From contig JAQGEQ010000071.1 in assembly GCA_034620365.1 (NCBI GenBank), positions 3,286,001 to 3,350,000 of the forward strand: a stretch of DNA of 64,000 bases. The letters are read 5' to 3'. A program made the translations under genes and the position numbers. A model generated the notes under the pieces. It did not search any database. It was not told the origin of the DNA and saw only the letters and a program-made list of their open reading frames with translations. Below, piece after piece: positions 12,347 through 26,409 of the stretch. The stretch's first letter is position 1. Each line of letters begins with the position of its first letter. Source of the DNA: Pegea sp. RAD2-039 (Eukaryota > Chordata > Thaliacea > Salpida > Salpidae).

Positions 12347-15300
12347 ATAGTTCGTCGTTTTAAGCTTTCACAAACTTGTGGTTTTTTTTTGTCACAAAAA
12401 CTTGCTTTTACTTTTAGTAAATTTTTATTTTTCATTCCTTATTATTTCCTTTTCAAATCAAACGATTAAACCTTTTTACATTAGTTTTATATTTGAATTA
12501 GTATAAAAAAAAACAAATATTTATTGCATATATTAATTATTTAACTATCCAATAAAAAATTTTCAACAAATTTTATTCTCTTTTTTCTCTCAGTATTTCA
12601 TTTCTAAAAGACAAATTCAGAGTTATTTTACTGATTGCATAAAACAGATCAGAGAAAAATAAAGTTTTTTAAAACTTGTTTAGAACTTCAATATACCTTT
12701 TAGTTATCAGGTAAAGAATGTTTAAATTTGTTTTCAAAGTCAAATCAGTACTTTAAAATTATGATTTAAATGTTAGAAAGAGGAGAATTGAAACATCTCA
12801 ATATATATTTTTATAGACTCTAAAAACCTTTAGATGATATGTTTATATTCCTAAGATTCTATATCGCTTTATCCGCATCTTATAACTTTTAAACACTAAT
12901 GTTAAATCAATATTTTATGTTTTGATAGAATAATAAAAATGGAAGCTAATAACTAGCAATAATATTAAATAGTAAACTTAAAAATTACACAAAATTTTAA
13001 TCTATTGATTTATACTTTAAGATTACGAACACTTTAATGAAATCTGTAAAGTTTAAAAATAAAAGTTTTAAATTTTAACTAGCACTTTTTAATTTTTTCA
13101 AATTTGTAGTATTTTCTATTCTAGTTTGTCTGCAAACTCTGTTCAAGTCTTCTTTCAACAATTAAGTTTTCAAAGAATGAACAAATAAGAAACTATAAAT
13201 TGTGGAATATCCCTTTATTAGTCAATTTATTTGATATATGGCATATATCTATATAAATGTTTAGTTTGAAATTACAGACTATGACATATTTTTATAAGAT
13301 TTTCATGTAAACTAAACAGATGTAAAAATATACAATTTAAAAACTTTGAAAGACTATTATATATTAAAAAAGCATCAAGAAGAAATTGTTCACCAAGTAT
13401 ATTCTTAGAAAATATAGTTTACAGCTATTTTGTAGAAACGGAAATAATCATAGCAAACAATTTTTGAAGTAAAGCTAAAGACTCTATTTTATTTTCTATA
13501 AAGTAATATGAGCTTAGGACAATTTTCATGAGTGTTTTGATATACAATTTTTTTAAACAAATCTAATACTTTCAGTTTGTGGTTGTTCTTCTGGCCTAAG
13601 GCTATAACTAATGTTTGTAAAAATAGATTGAAAACTCTCTCAGACAGAATCATGTCTCTTTCAATAAAAATTTGAAATCTTATTAATGTCAAGAACATCA
13701 TTTCTTGAAATGTATTAAAATTTTAAGTTAGTTGATTTACAAGTTTGATTTAGATGTTATAAATTTACATTTTATATTAATTATTCAGTTCTTTTAAATA
13801 GATAATGACAATTTTTCTATATATCTAAGCGCTTAAAATAACAATCTTATAGTGTAATTTCAAACCTATGCTATTAACATTTAAAAATTTTTTGCAGAAA
13901 ATAGCTTAATAAAATCTTATATAAATAAAACATTTACTGATTATTTCGACAACGTTTACATACCTTAAACTAAATTCTATGCAAGTATCTTAATTAGTAA
14001 ACTTTGTTGTAATCTTTAAGAATATGTTTTATTTATAGCTTTTGTTGCAAATCTTTTTAAAGCGGTTATTTTGAATAACCATTATTTGTAAACTCAGCAA
14101 AGCTTTGCAGTTTTTGCTTTTTTATTGCCTATATTTTACCACATGAACTCAAATTACAAAGTGTTTAGTATAAAACTCTGTTTTCAAATCGACTGCTAAA
14201 TCAATTTGTGCTTATTCAAGTGTAAAGTGATGAAATCTTAGCTTATATTTGGTACACTTACTACAGGCAACTGATATTTAAGCAAGATATTTTAAAAGCA
14301 AAATCGTTTTCCTTATTTCTGATGATAATTCAACATTATTTTATTTCAATTAAGATTAATAATGCATACATGAATTTTGTAGCTTGAAAAATTGAATAGG
14401 CTTCTATAGTTGTTAATTTTTGATGATTTTTATGTAAGATATTTCATGTAAGGCTAAAAACTACTGATCAAGTTTATCAACTCAGTAATAGTTTACATAA
14501 AAAGTCATTTTTGCGTGGGTGAATAAATCTTTTGAGGTTGAAAATTTACAATCTGTTTATGCAGTGAAAATTGTATTATAAACATTCAACTAGCTACTAA
14601 AACGAAGATTTTTTATCAATATCTTCATATTCACCGATTGCATTCAGTACATTTTCTATTGAAATTCATATTTTTAAATATTGATTATTCTGATAGAAAT
14701 CAAAAACTCATTAGTAATGATGAAAATTATTTCCCATTATACAGTTATGAGCAGTATTTCCTGTTTTTAACTGATCGAATGAATAAGAACATCTGTGCAA
14801 CCAAAAACACATTTTTCTCTGAGAAAGGTGATTTATTGCTTTAACTTGTAATAAAAATATTTTGTCGAAGAAAATAGAATTAATACTTTGCTTTATTCTC
14901 ACTTAAATCGTTTGATTCTAATTTAGAAAAATCTTTCATTTGTCCATTTGAGATCTTATATAGTGTTGTATCTATATAACATTATTGAACAGAAAACTTT
15001 ATCTAAATATCACTAAAAGTAATCTATTTATTGTGACTGCTAAAAGCTCTTGATATTATTTTAAATAACGCAATTTAAGTGATATTTCCCCTAAAATTTA
15101 ATAATTATCTAAATTTAAAAAAAAAGTTTATTATTTCAGAAAAACAATCATTGATGATTTACTATATTATCAATTTATTATAAGCTATTTTCTTTAAATT
15201 AAATAAAGAATTGTGACAAAATTTCAGTCAAATAAAGCAAAAAATAAAGTTAAACTTTTTTATTCATTAACAAGTTATACCTCTACGTGACCAAAACCCG

Positions 15301-17111
15301 TTTACAAAGGTAATGCGCCTTAAGCCACCAACTAATGGTGCCTCGCCCAAAAAACTATCATACGATACATTGTCTACCGAAACACCACTCAGCCTTATCT
15401 TTCAAATTATGTGAGATCTTCAAGCACTTTAAACTGGCTTAATTAAACTTTTGATAATAATTTTCAGACTTTTTATCTTGATGCACTAATGACAAAAATA
15501 TTCAAAGAAAATGTTGTCTTAATTATTTGTAAAAAGATAAACAAAAACACTTTTCATTTAAACTCAGCAGTAAATAAAGTTGTTCCTTATAAAAAACGAT
15601 TTTAGTCAAATACTTATAACAATGCTTTGAAATAGCATATTTATTTTCTTTCAGTAAAATTTAAACAATTAAAACAATTTAGAAATTGTTAATAAACATG
15701 AGTGTTTTTTTTATTTTCATTAAACTTAATAATAATGTCAGACAAAATACTTTAACAAATTTTTACATTTTATTATTAGTATCAGAAAAATCTGTTCTGT
15801 TATATTTTTAATCACTTCCTTCAGGTGTTTTACTTTGTTGATATTTGATAAAAAATAAATAAAATTGAAACTATTAAAACAAAATGTTCAGTTATTTTTG
15901 AAGTAGTATTGACGATAAGATACCATAGCCTCAAATTAACAAGTGGTTTATGATAACCAATTGTTTTTATTAAACTTTTAGAAAAATTTTAAAGTTTGCA
16001 ACATGTTTCCAGCGTTTAATGGATTGTTGTAAAAAGTCAGTCGCAGAATTTGGTATTAGAATTGTCTTCAAACACTCTAGTTTCAAACTTTTATTCAAAG
16101 TTATTTTTATGACATTTCGTGTTTTTTAAACAATAAAAAAACACCTTCATCTAAACTACTTTGTTGATAGGGTTAAAAAGTTTTTAGTTTTATCGAAGTC
16201 TAAAGTATAATTAAAAAAAGATATTATAAGATAAATAATATTGATATAAGCAATACTTTTGACTACAAAACTTAATCTAAAAATAATTTCTTAAGTTTGT
16301 TTACATAAGTTTAATTATCAAAGTTTACTTTCAAATTTCCTTTTTGAAAAAAAAAATTATTAAGTAACTAGGAATAAGTCTTGAAAATTAAATTTATTTA
16401 TTTTTTAAATATATTAACAATTTTTGGGTTGAAATAAACAAAAGATTTTTGAAAGTCAAGTGTTCATGGTTTTTAAATTTCATCATAATAAAAGCCTTTT
16501 CACGTCATAAGTTACGAAGGAAACTTACCAGCTAGGCTAAAACTTATATCAAACTGTTTTTTAAGTATTTAATTTTTCGTTTAAATATGCTAAGTGAAAT
16601 ATATTACTAACAAATGTTCGAAAATGTTATTTAAATGAATTAAGCTAAGCAAAATTTTCTGCAAGAAAGAAGCTTATGGATGGAAAATTACCAGTGAAAT
16701 TTATAGAACCATACTCTAGTGCTTTTTTTATTCTCTCGTTTTTATTGCTTCTTCCTTTTACAACGCTTTATAAGTCTTTAAATGATTCAGCTTTGCCATA
16801 TACTCTACTAACATAGAAGTATAATTCTAACTCTTATACATTTATTAATGTTTATCACTTATGTAGATATTGATTAGGTAATTTAAATATATTTTTATTT
16901 TGCAATTGAAAAATAGTATAAAGAGTATTGACTGACAAAATTAATTTAGTTAAGTGAAATTTTGGTGAATGAACTTATTTATTATCAAAGTTTAATTAGC
17001 AGATAAGGACTTTAGCCATATTTTTGGAAGCAATCAGCTATAGATTAGAAAATTCATTTAACAATTTTTTTTCTTTCAGTAAAGAGTTATTTGTTTTAAA
17101 AAGGATTAAAA
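12347..17111. other. intergenic, AT-rich; one tRNA-like GC-richer block
   Basis: About 4.8 kb. No coding exon could be supported; the longest open frames (about 14.6-14.9 kb, both strands) are A/T-driven. A short GC-richer block at 15283-15350 is described separately. Confidence 0.55.
15283..15350 (-). repeat. degenerate tRNA-like sequence, possible SINE head
   Basis: Read on the minus strand this block contains GTGGCTTAAGGCGCATTACC followed by TTTGTAAACGGGTTTTGG. It resembles a D-arm/A-box region, an anticodon arm and a decayed T-arm/B-box of a tRNA. It stands out from its A/T-rich surroundings. No clean cloverleaf closes, so it is at best a decayed tRNA or tRNA-derived SINE head. Confidence 0.25.
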
Positions 17112-19769
17112 ATGGCTCCAACCCAAACTACTGAGCAAACTGAAAGCTTTGGTAATGTACCAACCCCAAACAAAAAAATGAGAGTGAATACTGGTGAAAC
17201 CCCATCTGCAAACGGAAAGCATGAAAAAGTACTCAAGTTTTTGCAAGCCGTCTTTGACATGTCTGTCGAAGAAGGCTACGTCAAGCAAGTAGACAAACTC
17301 GTTCCAGTTATAAATTTTCGGAATCCTCAAGAGCTCCAAAAGTGTTTCGAATTTGAAGTGACGGATAAACCAGTTGGTGATGATGATTTGCTGGAGATTT
17401 GTCAGAAAGTTTTTGATTTGAGTGTCAAAACAAGTAAGATTTGATTCCTTATGTATAGAAACTAGTTGATTATACTGGGCACTATTTACCTCAGATGTTT
17501 TGTATTGCATCCGTTTTATTGCAACATAGTTTTGCAATCACTAGTTTTTACATAGAAACTTCATGGAGCTATTTTCTCTAATTTTCTGATAGAAGGGGTT
17601 ATGTAAAGTGTGAATGGAAAATTACAGAAAAATTATATTCATTCTGACGTAGTTATTGCATAGACTGTCTACCATTTGTTATTATACCACGTGTGCTATT
17701 TCCTTTCTCAATAATCTTTCGTGAAGTTAATCGTTTTCATTAAAAACTTTTCCATCTACAGGTCACCCCCACTTTTTTAACCAACTTTATGCTGGTATTG
17801 ATGCTTATGGGTTTGCTGGAAGTATTATTACCGACGTTCTTAATTCATCAATGTGAGATCAAATTTTATTATATAAAAATGTATCAGTTTGCAACCACAT
17901 TTTCTACAGCTATACCTATGAAATCACGCCGGTTTTTACCTTGATGGAACAATCTGTCATTAAGCAAGTTTGTGACATCATTGGTTATCAACAAGGAGAT
18001 GGAACCTTCTCACCTGGTTAGCATTTATAAAACTCCAAAATTTCAATTAAATGATTTGCGGCTTAATAAACAGGTGGCTCATACTCAAATATGCTCGGAC
18101 TAAATCTTGCTCGATATCATAAGTTTCCTACCATCAAAGAAGTCGGAATGAGATGTCTTCCACGGATGGTTGCTTTCACAAACGAACAGTGTCATTATTC
18201 AAACAAGAAAAATGCTGCCCTGTTGGGAATCGGTACTAATGACCTTATTTCGATAAAGGCCGACAAACTTGGACGTATGGACATAACTCACTTACAACAA
18301 TGTATTGATGAGGCCTTGGCTGAGGTAAATTAGGTTTTGTCCTAACATAAAATATATAATTTGTTGAACTTTGTTGTTGATTCAAAAAATTATAAACACA
18401 GAAAGCTGTACCGTTCTGTGTGATCGCAACTTCGGGCACAACAGTATTAGGAGCTTATGACCCTTTAAACAAGATCGCTGATATCTGTGAAAAGCACAAC
18501 ATATGGATGCATGTTGATGTAAGCAACAGTTAAAAACATTCATTTAAAGTTTTAAACATTTTCTGTAAAATTCAGGGCGCTTGGGGAGGTGGTGTTCTGT
18601 TTTCAAAGAAACATAAGCACTTGTGCTATGGAATTAACCGGTAAGATTTCTCGAAGTTTCATTTAAAAGTGTCTCTGATATAAAGACTTTTGTAGATCTG
18701 ATTCAGTGGCTTGGAATATGCATAAGCAACCAATGGCTCCTCTGCAATGCTGTATGTTTGTGACGAAACATCCGGTTCGTGCTTTCCGCTAAAATTATTC
18801 GACTTTTATAAAAATATTTTTAGCTTAATAAACATAAAGAACTTTTGTTTCTTAAAATACTCTTTTAGTTTATTCAAATTGTAAACGAGAGTTTTTTTTA
18901 TTTATAAATGTTATTTCATTATAAATCATTTTTGAATATTCTGTATAAAATTTTTTTTTTTTAACATATTTATTTTTATCAATTTAGAATTTTAAAGTTT
19001 CTTATTATTATATTTTTTTAATTGTCTTTTTTACTTTCTGAAAACATATCTCAATAATGCTGAATTGTCTTTTATATTTTTAAAGAAAACTTTAGCTGGA
19101 GCTCATTCTCTACATGTACCCTACCTCTTCCAGCTCGATAAGACTTTGTATGATCCAATTATGGATGTTGGAAAAAAAGTGGTACAATGTGGACGAAAAG
19201 TAAGTATCCACCACATTTTTGCTGTATTCGATATAAAGTTTTTACCTTTTATTCAAAATAATTTTAAACTTATTATAAAATTGTTTTCTTGATTTTAAGG
19301 TGGATGTTTTCAAGTTTTGGTTGATGTGGAAAGCTCTTGGTAAAGTTGGAATGGAAAACAGGATAAATAAAGTATTTGATAATGCAAGACATCTTACAGA
19401 GCTTGTAAAAAATCATCCTCATTTCCACCTACTACAAGAGGTATAGACTAAAATCTCATAATTTAAACTATTATCTAAAATCATTTTATTTTTCAGCCTG
19501 AATGCACGAATGTTTGTTTCTGGTTTATCCCCAAAAGCATGCGACAAATGAAGTTCGACCTTTCCGATGAAACCTTCTGCAAAAAACTCGCTGGGATTGC
19601 TCCAAAAGTGAAAGAGCGAATGACCTTAGAAGGAAGTATGCTTGTCGGTTATCAACCTATTGGCAAGCTTCCTAACTTTTTCCGAATGGTGGTTATCAAC
19701 GACAAAACCACATATGATGATATGCAGCATGTTGTTGATACAATTGAAAGATTAGGAGAAGACCTTTAA
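17112..19769 (+). CDS. group II PLP-dependent decarboxylase, CSAD/GADL1/GAD type
   Basis: Ten exons give 519 residues: 17112-17433, 17762-17852, 17910-18016, 18074-18324, 18402-18518, 18576-18640, 18696-18774, 19086-19199, 19300-19440, 19497-19769. Landmarks are [20 protein letters not shown] near residue 108, [18 protein letters not shown], the cofactor-binding [13 protein letters not shown] (about 294-306), and WNMHK with the expected PLP-Schiff-base lysine at about 328, then [19 protein letters not shown] and FFRMVV near the end. The length equals vertebrate GADL1/CSAD, which decarboxylate cysteine sulfinate or aspartate; GAD itself makes GABA. The short amino end and the QCC following the lysine favour CSAD/GADL1, but substrate cannot be fixed. 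The usual NPHK is NMHK here. A polyadenylation hexamer lies at 19905. Confidence 0.93.
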
Positions 19770-22566
19770 ACTAGCAATCATTGATTTCTTCTTATATATA
19801 CAGCAAAATCTAACAGATTTTTTTTAAACTCAGCATCATAAACCATATGATGGTGTAACATATGTGATTAAATGTTTAGTGGTTTTATAATCTTTATAGA
19901 AAATAATAAACATTACTGATAAGAGAAATAAATAAAACCTTAACTTTACACAGATATAACTTTAGTTCCACATCCAAATCTTTTCAGTCTTATCTCTATT
20001 TTTAGTAAAATATCAACTTGAATTTAAAAAAATAAGTTGTTTTATTTTATGTTGATGGGTATTTCATTGATGATGTACATTTCTAACATAATAAAATCTA
20101 AACTATCTACATTTGGAAATATTCTGTTAGAAGATAATAGTGATGAATATCTGAAGATCAACAAACTTGCATTTGAGGGTAGAATAGAATCTTATAAAAG
20201 AAAATAATCACTGTTAAACGATTTATCAGTTCTATAGATAAAAAAGTTGATTGACTTTTGATGATATTATGATTGAGTTGAAACTTTTGTTGTTTACAAT
20301 ATTTTTCTGTATTTTAATCACAACTAAGATTTCTTTAATTACAGTGATAGATACTTTGAAACTCACCTTAAAATAAGTCCATATAGTTGGATTCCTTAAA
20401 TTATGTTTCAAGTTTTTAACAATTTTTGTTAAATAAAAACTCAGATGCTTTTTAATACCGTTTTTTATAAAAATTTTAAACTTATTCGAAGTAAATCATG
20501 AATTTTGTGAATTTTAAGTTTTAAGCGATGCTTCTGTTGACGGAAAGTGTTTTGATTGTGTACTGCAGGACATTCTCAATTACAAACGCCACTGCTGCTT
20601 TCTTAATGTTTTCAACTTTTGTAGATTAAAAAAGATATACAAATAAAGAAACATGATTTATTAAAATTTGTTTACAGTTTTGTTTTCTCAGATTAATCAT
20701 ATAATAATAAAAATTGCGATATGTTATTATATTATAGAGTTAATAAAGCTTTACTAAAATCTTAAAATTTGTTTAGTACTTTATATGATTAAGGTTTTTA
20801 ATGCTATGCCATCAACGTACTAATGACTAAACTTCCTTCAATCTAGTTAATAAAAAAACAAGCTAATATTCTTGATAATGTTATTATAAACTCATCTATT
20901 TCATAGTCAAAACGTAGGCGTAAAATATTTTGTTTATAGTTTGAGTTTATAACTGCTTATAGTTAATTAATAAGCATTTACTTACCTTGAAAAACCCCGC
21001 TCAGTATTTTGCTTTTTGTGTGGTCATCATTTAAAAAAAGTTTTTGTTTCTTATAATTTCATGAAATGTTTCAACTACTTTCTACCTTCAATCATAATCA
21101 ATAACTTTCTGATATTAAGATACTTTATCGGTAAATAGTGATTCTATCTTTTGGGTTCCTTGTGAGAAGCAAAAGCTATGATAATAAACCCAGAGATAAT
21201 ATCCATCAGAATATATCTGAGTTGATGTATTAAATCATTCCTAATAAGAAGCTCATTTAGCACAGAATAGGTCTGTAGTTAAATCTAGGGTCCGATGAAG
21301 TCGTTGTCCTATCTCACTCGGTCAGTCATCGAATATCAGGTCAAAGAGTGAGGGTAGTTCAGCGTAGACCGCTTTCTACTATGGTCAAAGTCATCCGTGC
21401 ATGAATAAAGGAAGTATATTCGCTATTTTCCTTTCATCTTCTGTTTCAATCTATAAATCTAAAAAACTGTACTACAATCTTTTTCAATGATAACCTAAAT
21501 TATTGGAACAATTTCAATTTATGTATTTTCAAATTTGGAAAGCAAAAAATAAACTACACCAATTGTTGAGTGATTAAATGTAGAAATAAACACAAGATAT
21601 ATCTGCCTGTTGCTGGCTATTGATATATAAAATTTGTAATTTATTTTTGTTTTCTGAGTTTCAGTTTTTTGTCACTGTATTTACTAGAAAGTAAGTACAA
21701 GCAAGGTACATTACACAAGTAACTTAATTTTATATTTCAATCAGCATATTTTCTTTAGCAAGTTCTAGTGGATGCTTCAAACTATTGTTTGTAAGCTATA
21801 CGAGGCTGTCAGTTAACTCAACTCACGATTAAATAAACAGCACAGGCTGAATCTTCTGTATCAGCTCAGGGTTTTACAGTAGTTATCATAGATTAAGCTA
21901 TTTATTCTCATATATCAACCTAGCATTTCTTGTTTTTGAATAGTGCTCCCCAGTCCTTATTAACAATACAATCAAAGCTTTCTATAAATTTTAATAAATA
22001 TCTTTAAAATTAGTAATGATTAAGATCTTCATTAATTCGTTTTAAATTCTTTTTAATGGCATAAGTATTGTTGTTTATTGAAAGTTTCTTCTTTAATTAG
22101 TTTAACTCTTGTCACTGCTGTAAATTAGTTATTCAATTATTCATTTTGAATAAAGTTATACAATTTTTTCTCAAACACTGACTGATTTTTTTCACCGATT
22201 TTTATTCGAAACAAAGCATATAAAATATCCATAATTTCAATTTGTGTTAGATCAAATCAGTCATGCTGAACAGCTTACAGTTTAAGCAAATTAGATAAAA
22301 AACTGAAATGCGAAATGACTTTTTGCCATAAAACCATTTTTTCCTGCAACTGCGTATCACTTATTTAGCGGTTTTTCTTGATTTCAGAGATATTTACGTT
22401 TTCAAGCTCTAAAAACTATTTTGAATGACTATGAGTATGTTTTTAAGTATTCAATAGTTTACTATGAAAACAGCGCTAAGCACATACATAATTTTAATAG
22501 ATTTTAATCAATAACTTTTTTTTCTTAGATTACTACTGTTTTTTATAATAATAGTCCCTATTGAAA
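19770..22566. other. intergenic; one GC-richer unexplained block
   Basis: About 2.8 kb. Nothing coding could be supported. A block at 21250-21420 is clearly less A/T-rich than its flanks and does not look coding; it may be an old interspersed repeat. Confidence 0.5.
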
Positions 22567-24705
22567 ATGGTCAGTTACATAAGTGTAAATGGTAAAGTCC
22601 CAGAGAATATAAGGCCACTAAAATGTGTTAGGATAAATGGACAGCGGTTTATCTTCTTTTTAATGTTTGTTTTAATGTTAACTTATTTAACTCATCAATA
22701 TCTGTTTGTTGTGGATGATAATTTTTCAAAGAAGCAATTTTTCGGGATTATTATTGATGCAGGAAGTACAGGTTCAAGAATACATGTTTATGAATTCAAA
22801 GAAGAAAATAATGAATATATTATTCTTGATGAATTGTTTAAAGAAGTAATTTTTCAGACTATTATAAAAAAAATTAAGAATTGATCTTAAAACTTTTACA
22901 GATTTATGGGATTGTTTATAATTAAACTAATGTAGATGATATTAAACTTTTTCTCTTAAACATTTAGTTAATAAAAAAAAGGCTCTTTTACAACTATTTA
23001 AAACTTGTTTTAAATTTGATATTTGTAAAGTTCAGCTGTTGGTAATTGAATATTACTTCACTATTAGCTAGATATTCAAGTATAAAGAAATTATGAACAG
23101 TTTTAGAAAACTTTTGGAAATATTTTGTTAACACTTATTAATTGTTTGGTTCATTTAGGTGAAGCCTGGTCTGTCATCATATGATAAGAATCCTTCTGAA
23201 GCAGCAGAATCAATTTCATCTTTACTTAATATTGCTAAGAAAAGGATACCTGAAAAATTGTAAGAAAATTCAATTAAATATCATTTAAAAGATTCCTTTT
23301 TTAATATTAAACCCAACTTTTTTAATATTATATTCTGTTTTCTCGACATTTTCAAGGACAAATTAATAAGCAAAGTTGCTGAAAGCTAAAGTTTTTATAC
23401 AAATTTTCAAAAAAATAACTTTTGATATTTATTTGATAATAAAAAATAGTTAATATTTGTAATTCTTCTGATAAATTGATTGGTTTATTCTCAGATGGTC
23501 TTCTACTCCATTATCCTTAAAAGCCACAGCTGGGCTAAGGATGTTGCCAGAAGATGCCACCAATGATATTCTTTCAGCAGTATCTGCTGAGATGAGAAGT
23601 TTTGAATTTAAAATGATTGATGATGCAGTTTCTATCATGAGTGGAGCAGATGAGGGAGTATTTGGCTGGATGACAATTAATCTTCTTCTTAATCATATTA
23701 GCTCCACTAGAAATGATCATAAGACTGTTGGAGTTATTGATCTTGGAGGTAAATTTTTCATTTTTTATTTTTATTCCATAAAATTTGAAGTTAAAATGAA
23801 AAATTTGAAAATTTTTTACAGGTGGCTCTATGCAAGTTTGTTTCATTCCTAAAAACAAATTAAATCTGGAGTTTGGCAGCAAATTTCATCATCAAATAAA
23901 CTTTTTTAAAGATCAGTTAGATCTTTATGTTCATAGCTATCTAGGATTTGGATTAATGTCTGCAAAAGAAGCTGTTTTACAAATGTCTGTCAAATCAGAA
24001 GGTGCTTTGACGACAAAGAAATCCATTTCATCTTGCTTTCCATTTGGGTTTAGTACCACGTGGTCGAATCGTGAAAACATGTGAGTCACTTGATGTTTCG
24101 AAATTATATTTGATTTTTACCTCTGCAGTATTCTTATTGTTTCTATGCAAATCACACTAAACTGTGATACTTAAGACCTTATTGTTATCTCTCTACTTAT
24201 ATTTATTTTTTGTTTGCTTTAGAGCTGATTATTAAATTTTTCATTGTTCGAAAAACAATTACTTACAATAGTTACAATTTCTATTTTCAGATATGAAATA
24301 TCCAGTTCAAATGGTAAAGATGTTACTAATTGGTTCAGTTATTGTTATTCAAATACTAGAAACGCAGTTGTAGACAATATTAAGTCATTACCATCAGAAG
24401 AAAGCAATAATGGTGTTTTTTATGTCTTTTCTTATTTCTTTGATATCGCTTTAAAAGCGAAACTTATTGATGAAAATGGAGGGACACTTACACCTCGATC
24501 TTATTTGGATGCTGCTGAAAAGGCTTGTCAAGTCTCAAACTTTGATTCTGATGAACCTTTTTTGTGTGTAGATTTGTGTTTATTATCTTCATTTTTAATA
24601 GATGGTTATGGTTTTGTTGAAGATACTAAATTACATGCTGTGAAAAAAATAGATGGTCGAGAAACCAGTTGGACTCTTGGTGCTATTTACTCCAATTTGA
24701 ATTGA
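22567..24705 (+). CDS. ectonucleoside triphosphate diphosphohydrolase, ENTPD5/6 type
   Basis: Five exons (22567-22845, 23159-23259, 23495-23748, 23822-24080, 24291-24705) encode 435 residues. A single membrane anchor lies near residues 28-48, followed by all the GDA1/CD39 apyrase conserved regions: FFGIIIDAGSTGSRIHVYEF (ACR1, about 59-77), KATAGLR (ACR2, 136-142), SGADEGVFGWMTINLLL (ACR3) and DLGGGSMQ (ACR4, about 209-216). The C-terminal part has FIDGYGF-like ACR5 spacing and ends GAIYSNLN. Lack of a second, carboxy-terminal membrane helix places it with the ENTPD5/6 branch, which hydrolyses UDP and GDP in the ER/Golgi lumen and so supports glycosylation. ENTPD5 versus ENTPD6 cannot be separated. 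An ATG-proximal TTG codon precedes the start; ATG at 22567 is chosen. Confidence 0.95.
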
Positions 24706-26409
24706 TTCTAAGAAATGATATTCATTCGAAGAAAAGAGAAAATATTTATAATTTTTATACAGGCAATAATATTTTCATATAAATTGCTTATTTTTATACT
24801 TTTATAGAAGCCATAGAAATATATCTTTATTATACTTTCATAATTCTTCCAACTTTTTTTGTATCAAAATTTTCCCATTTTTGCAACTCTTATATTCTAA
24901 TTGCAAAAATCTTCATCTATTTTGAAGTCAAACAAAAAAGTGTCTTTGTCACTTAATGAGATTACTTTTACAATAACCTCTTACTATTATCTCTAGATCT
25001 TCTCTAGCATTTATCTAAGTATGCCTCTGATATTATTTGGGCAAATTTCTTGTATTCAACTATATTTTTTGTGTAACAATTTATTGTGGTGGTTAATTAC
25101 TTCTTGAGTCAGCAGCTTATCTCATTTATCTTTCGATTAACTTCTTATTTATTACATTTTCAATAATTTAACTTGTATTTTTATTATCTTTATCCTATTG
25201 TTATTATTTTATACTTTATTGTTTTGTACACTTATCTATCATTATGTCAGAATTTGGTTCAATAACGAGACGGCTATCTACTAATTAAGTTTGCACAAAA
25301 AGTATTAAGAATAAATGTTGGTTAGTTTTCTGCCTTCCATAAAACTCTTTACCAACCAAACCAAGAAAACGTCATCTCACAGACCAATCTTCTGTTTCCT
25401 ACCAGAGAGTTTGTCAAGTCTCCTGACCTTTCTTTCTGGTGGCAAACACAACTCTCAAAAGTATCTTAAATTTTGATTCAAATTTGTTAAATTTTAGGCA
25501 CTCCTGTTGTAGTTATCATTATTAGAAGAGTTTATATTGCAGCATTTTAAATATTAATTGTTGTTACTGTAACTACAGCATTTTGTAAATATTTTTTTGA
25601 ACTATATTTCATTACTTTTTTGTATTTTTGTATCACTAGATCTTCGTATTTATCTTACTTAATTACATAAATATTATTTATCAGATTTAAATGATTAATT
25701 TATGAGCAGTGAATCTTACAAAAGATAAATTTTGTGAATTATATTCAAACAAGAAACCAGAAAGTTAAGTAAACATTTTTGATGATTGCCATGAACAAAT
25801 GAGAAATAAAAGAAATAATTTCACAAAAGTTAAATGTTAAACTTTTAATGCTGATAATAAATGAGGTTTTTAGACATAAAAGCAAAAAAATTCTTTGTAA
25901 ATTCAGTGAAGCAATAAAACGAACAAAATCTAGTTATAGTCAAAATGATTTTTGTTCCAATACAATTGCATTTCACATATTTTATTAACTAAGCAAATGA
26001 TAACTAAATAATTTCAAGATAATAAAGACTGCTGATAATCTCGTCTGGGAAGATCTCTTTAAACCAAATACTGCAACTTGAAGCTGTTAAAAACAGATCT
26101 CTGAAAGAAGTGTTTCAGATAGAATAGTAAAAACAAAAGACTGTAATTACAAGATGTTTCAAACTATTAAAAATTTGATTTATGAATAAAATCGGACGGC
26201 ATAAAAACGAATTGAATTTCATGAAAATACTGTTAAAAGTGTACCACAATGTGAAACTAGAAAAAGAATCATCAAACACTTAAGTTGCCTCAAATATTGA
26301 TAAAAGCAAATGATGAAATAGAAAATAAAAACTAAATTGGTGTTAATAAAAACTCAAAAAACCAAGTAACTAAAAAGTGTAATCAGAAGCATCATCAACT
26401 CGATTGAGA
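24706..26409. other. intergenic between two convergent genes
   Basis: About 1.7 kb between the stop codons of the ENTPD and COLGALT genes, so it should hold both 3' UTRs. A somewhat GC-richer patch lies at about 25250-25460. No further gene is visible. Confidence 0.6.

Noticed and set aside
14638..14902. Overlapping open frames on both strands in the 12-17 kb desert
   Set aside because: Low-complexity, no splice signals in a sensible arrangement, no family similarity.
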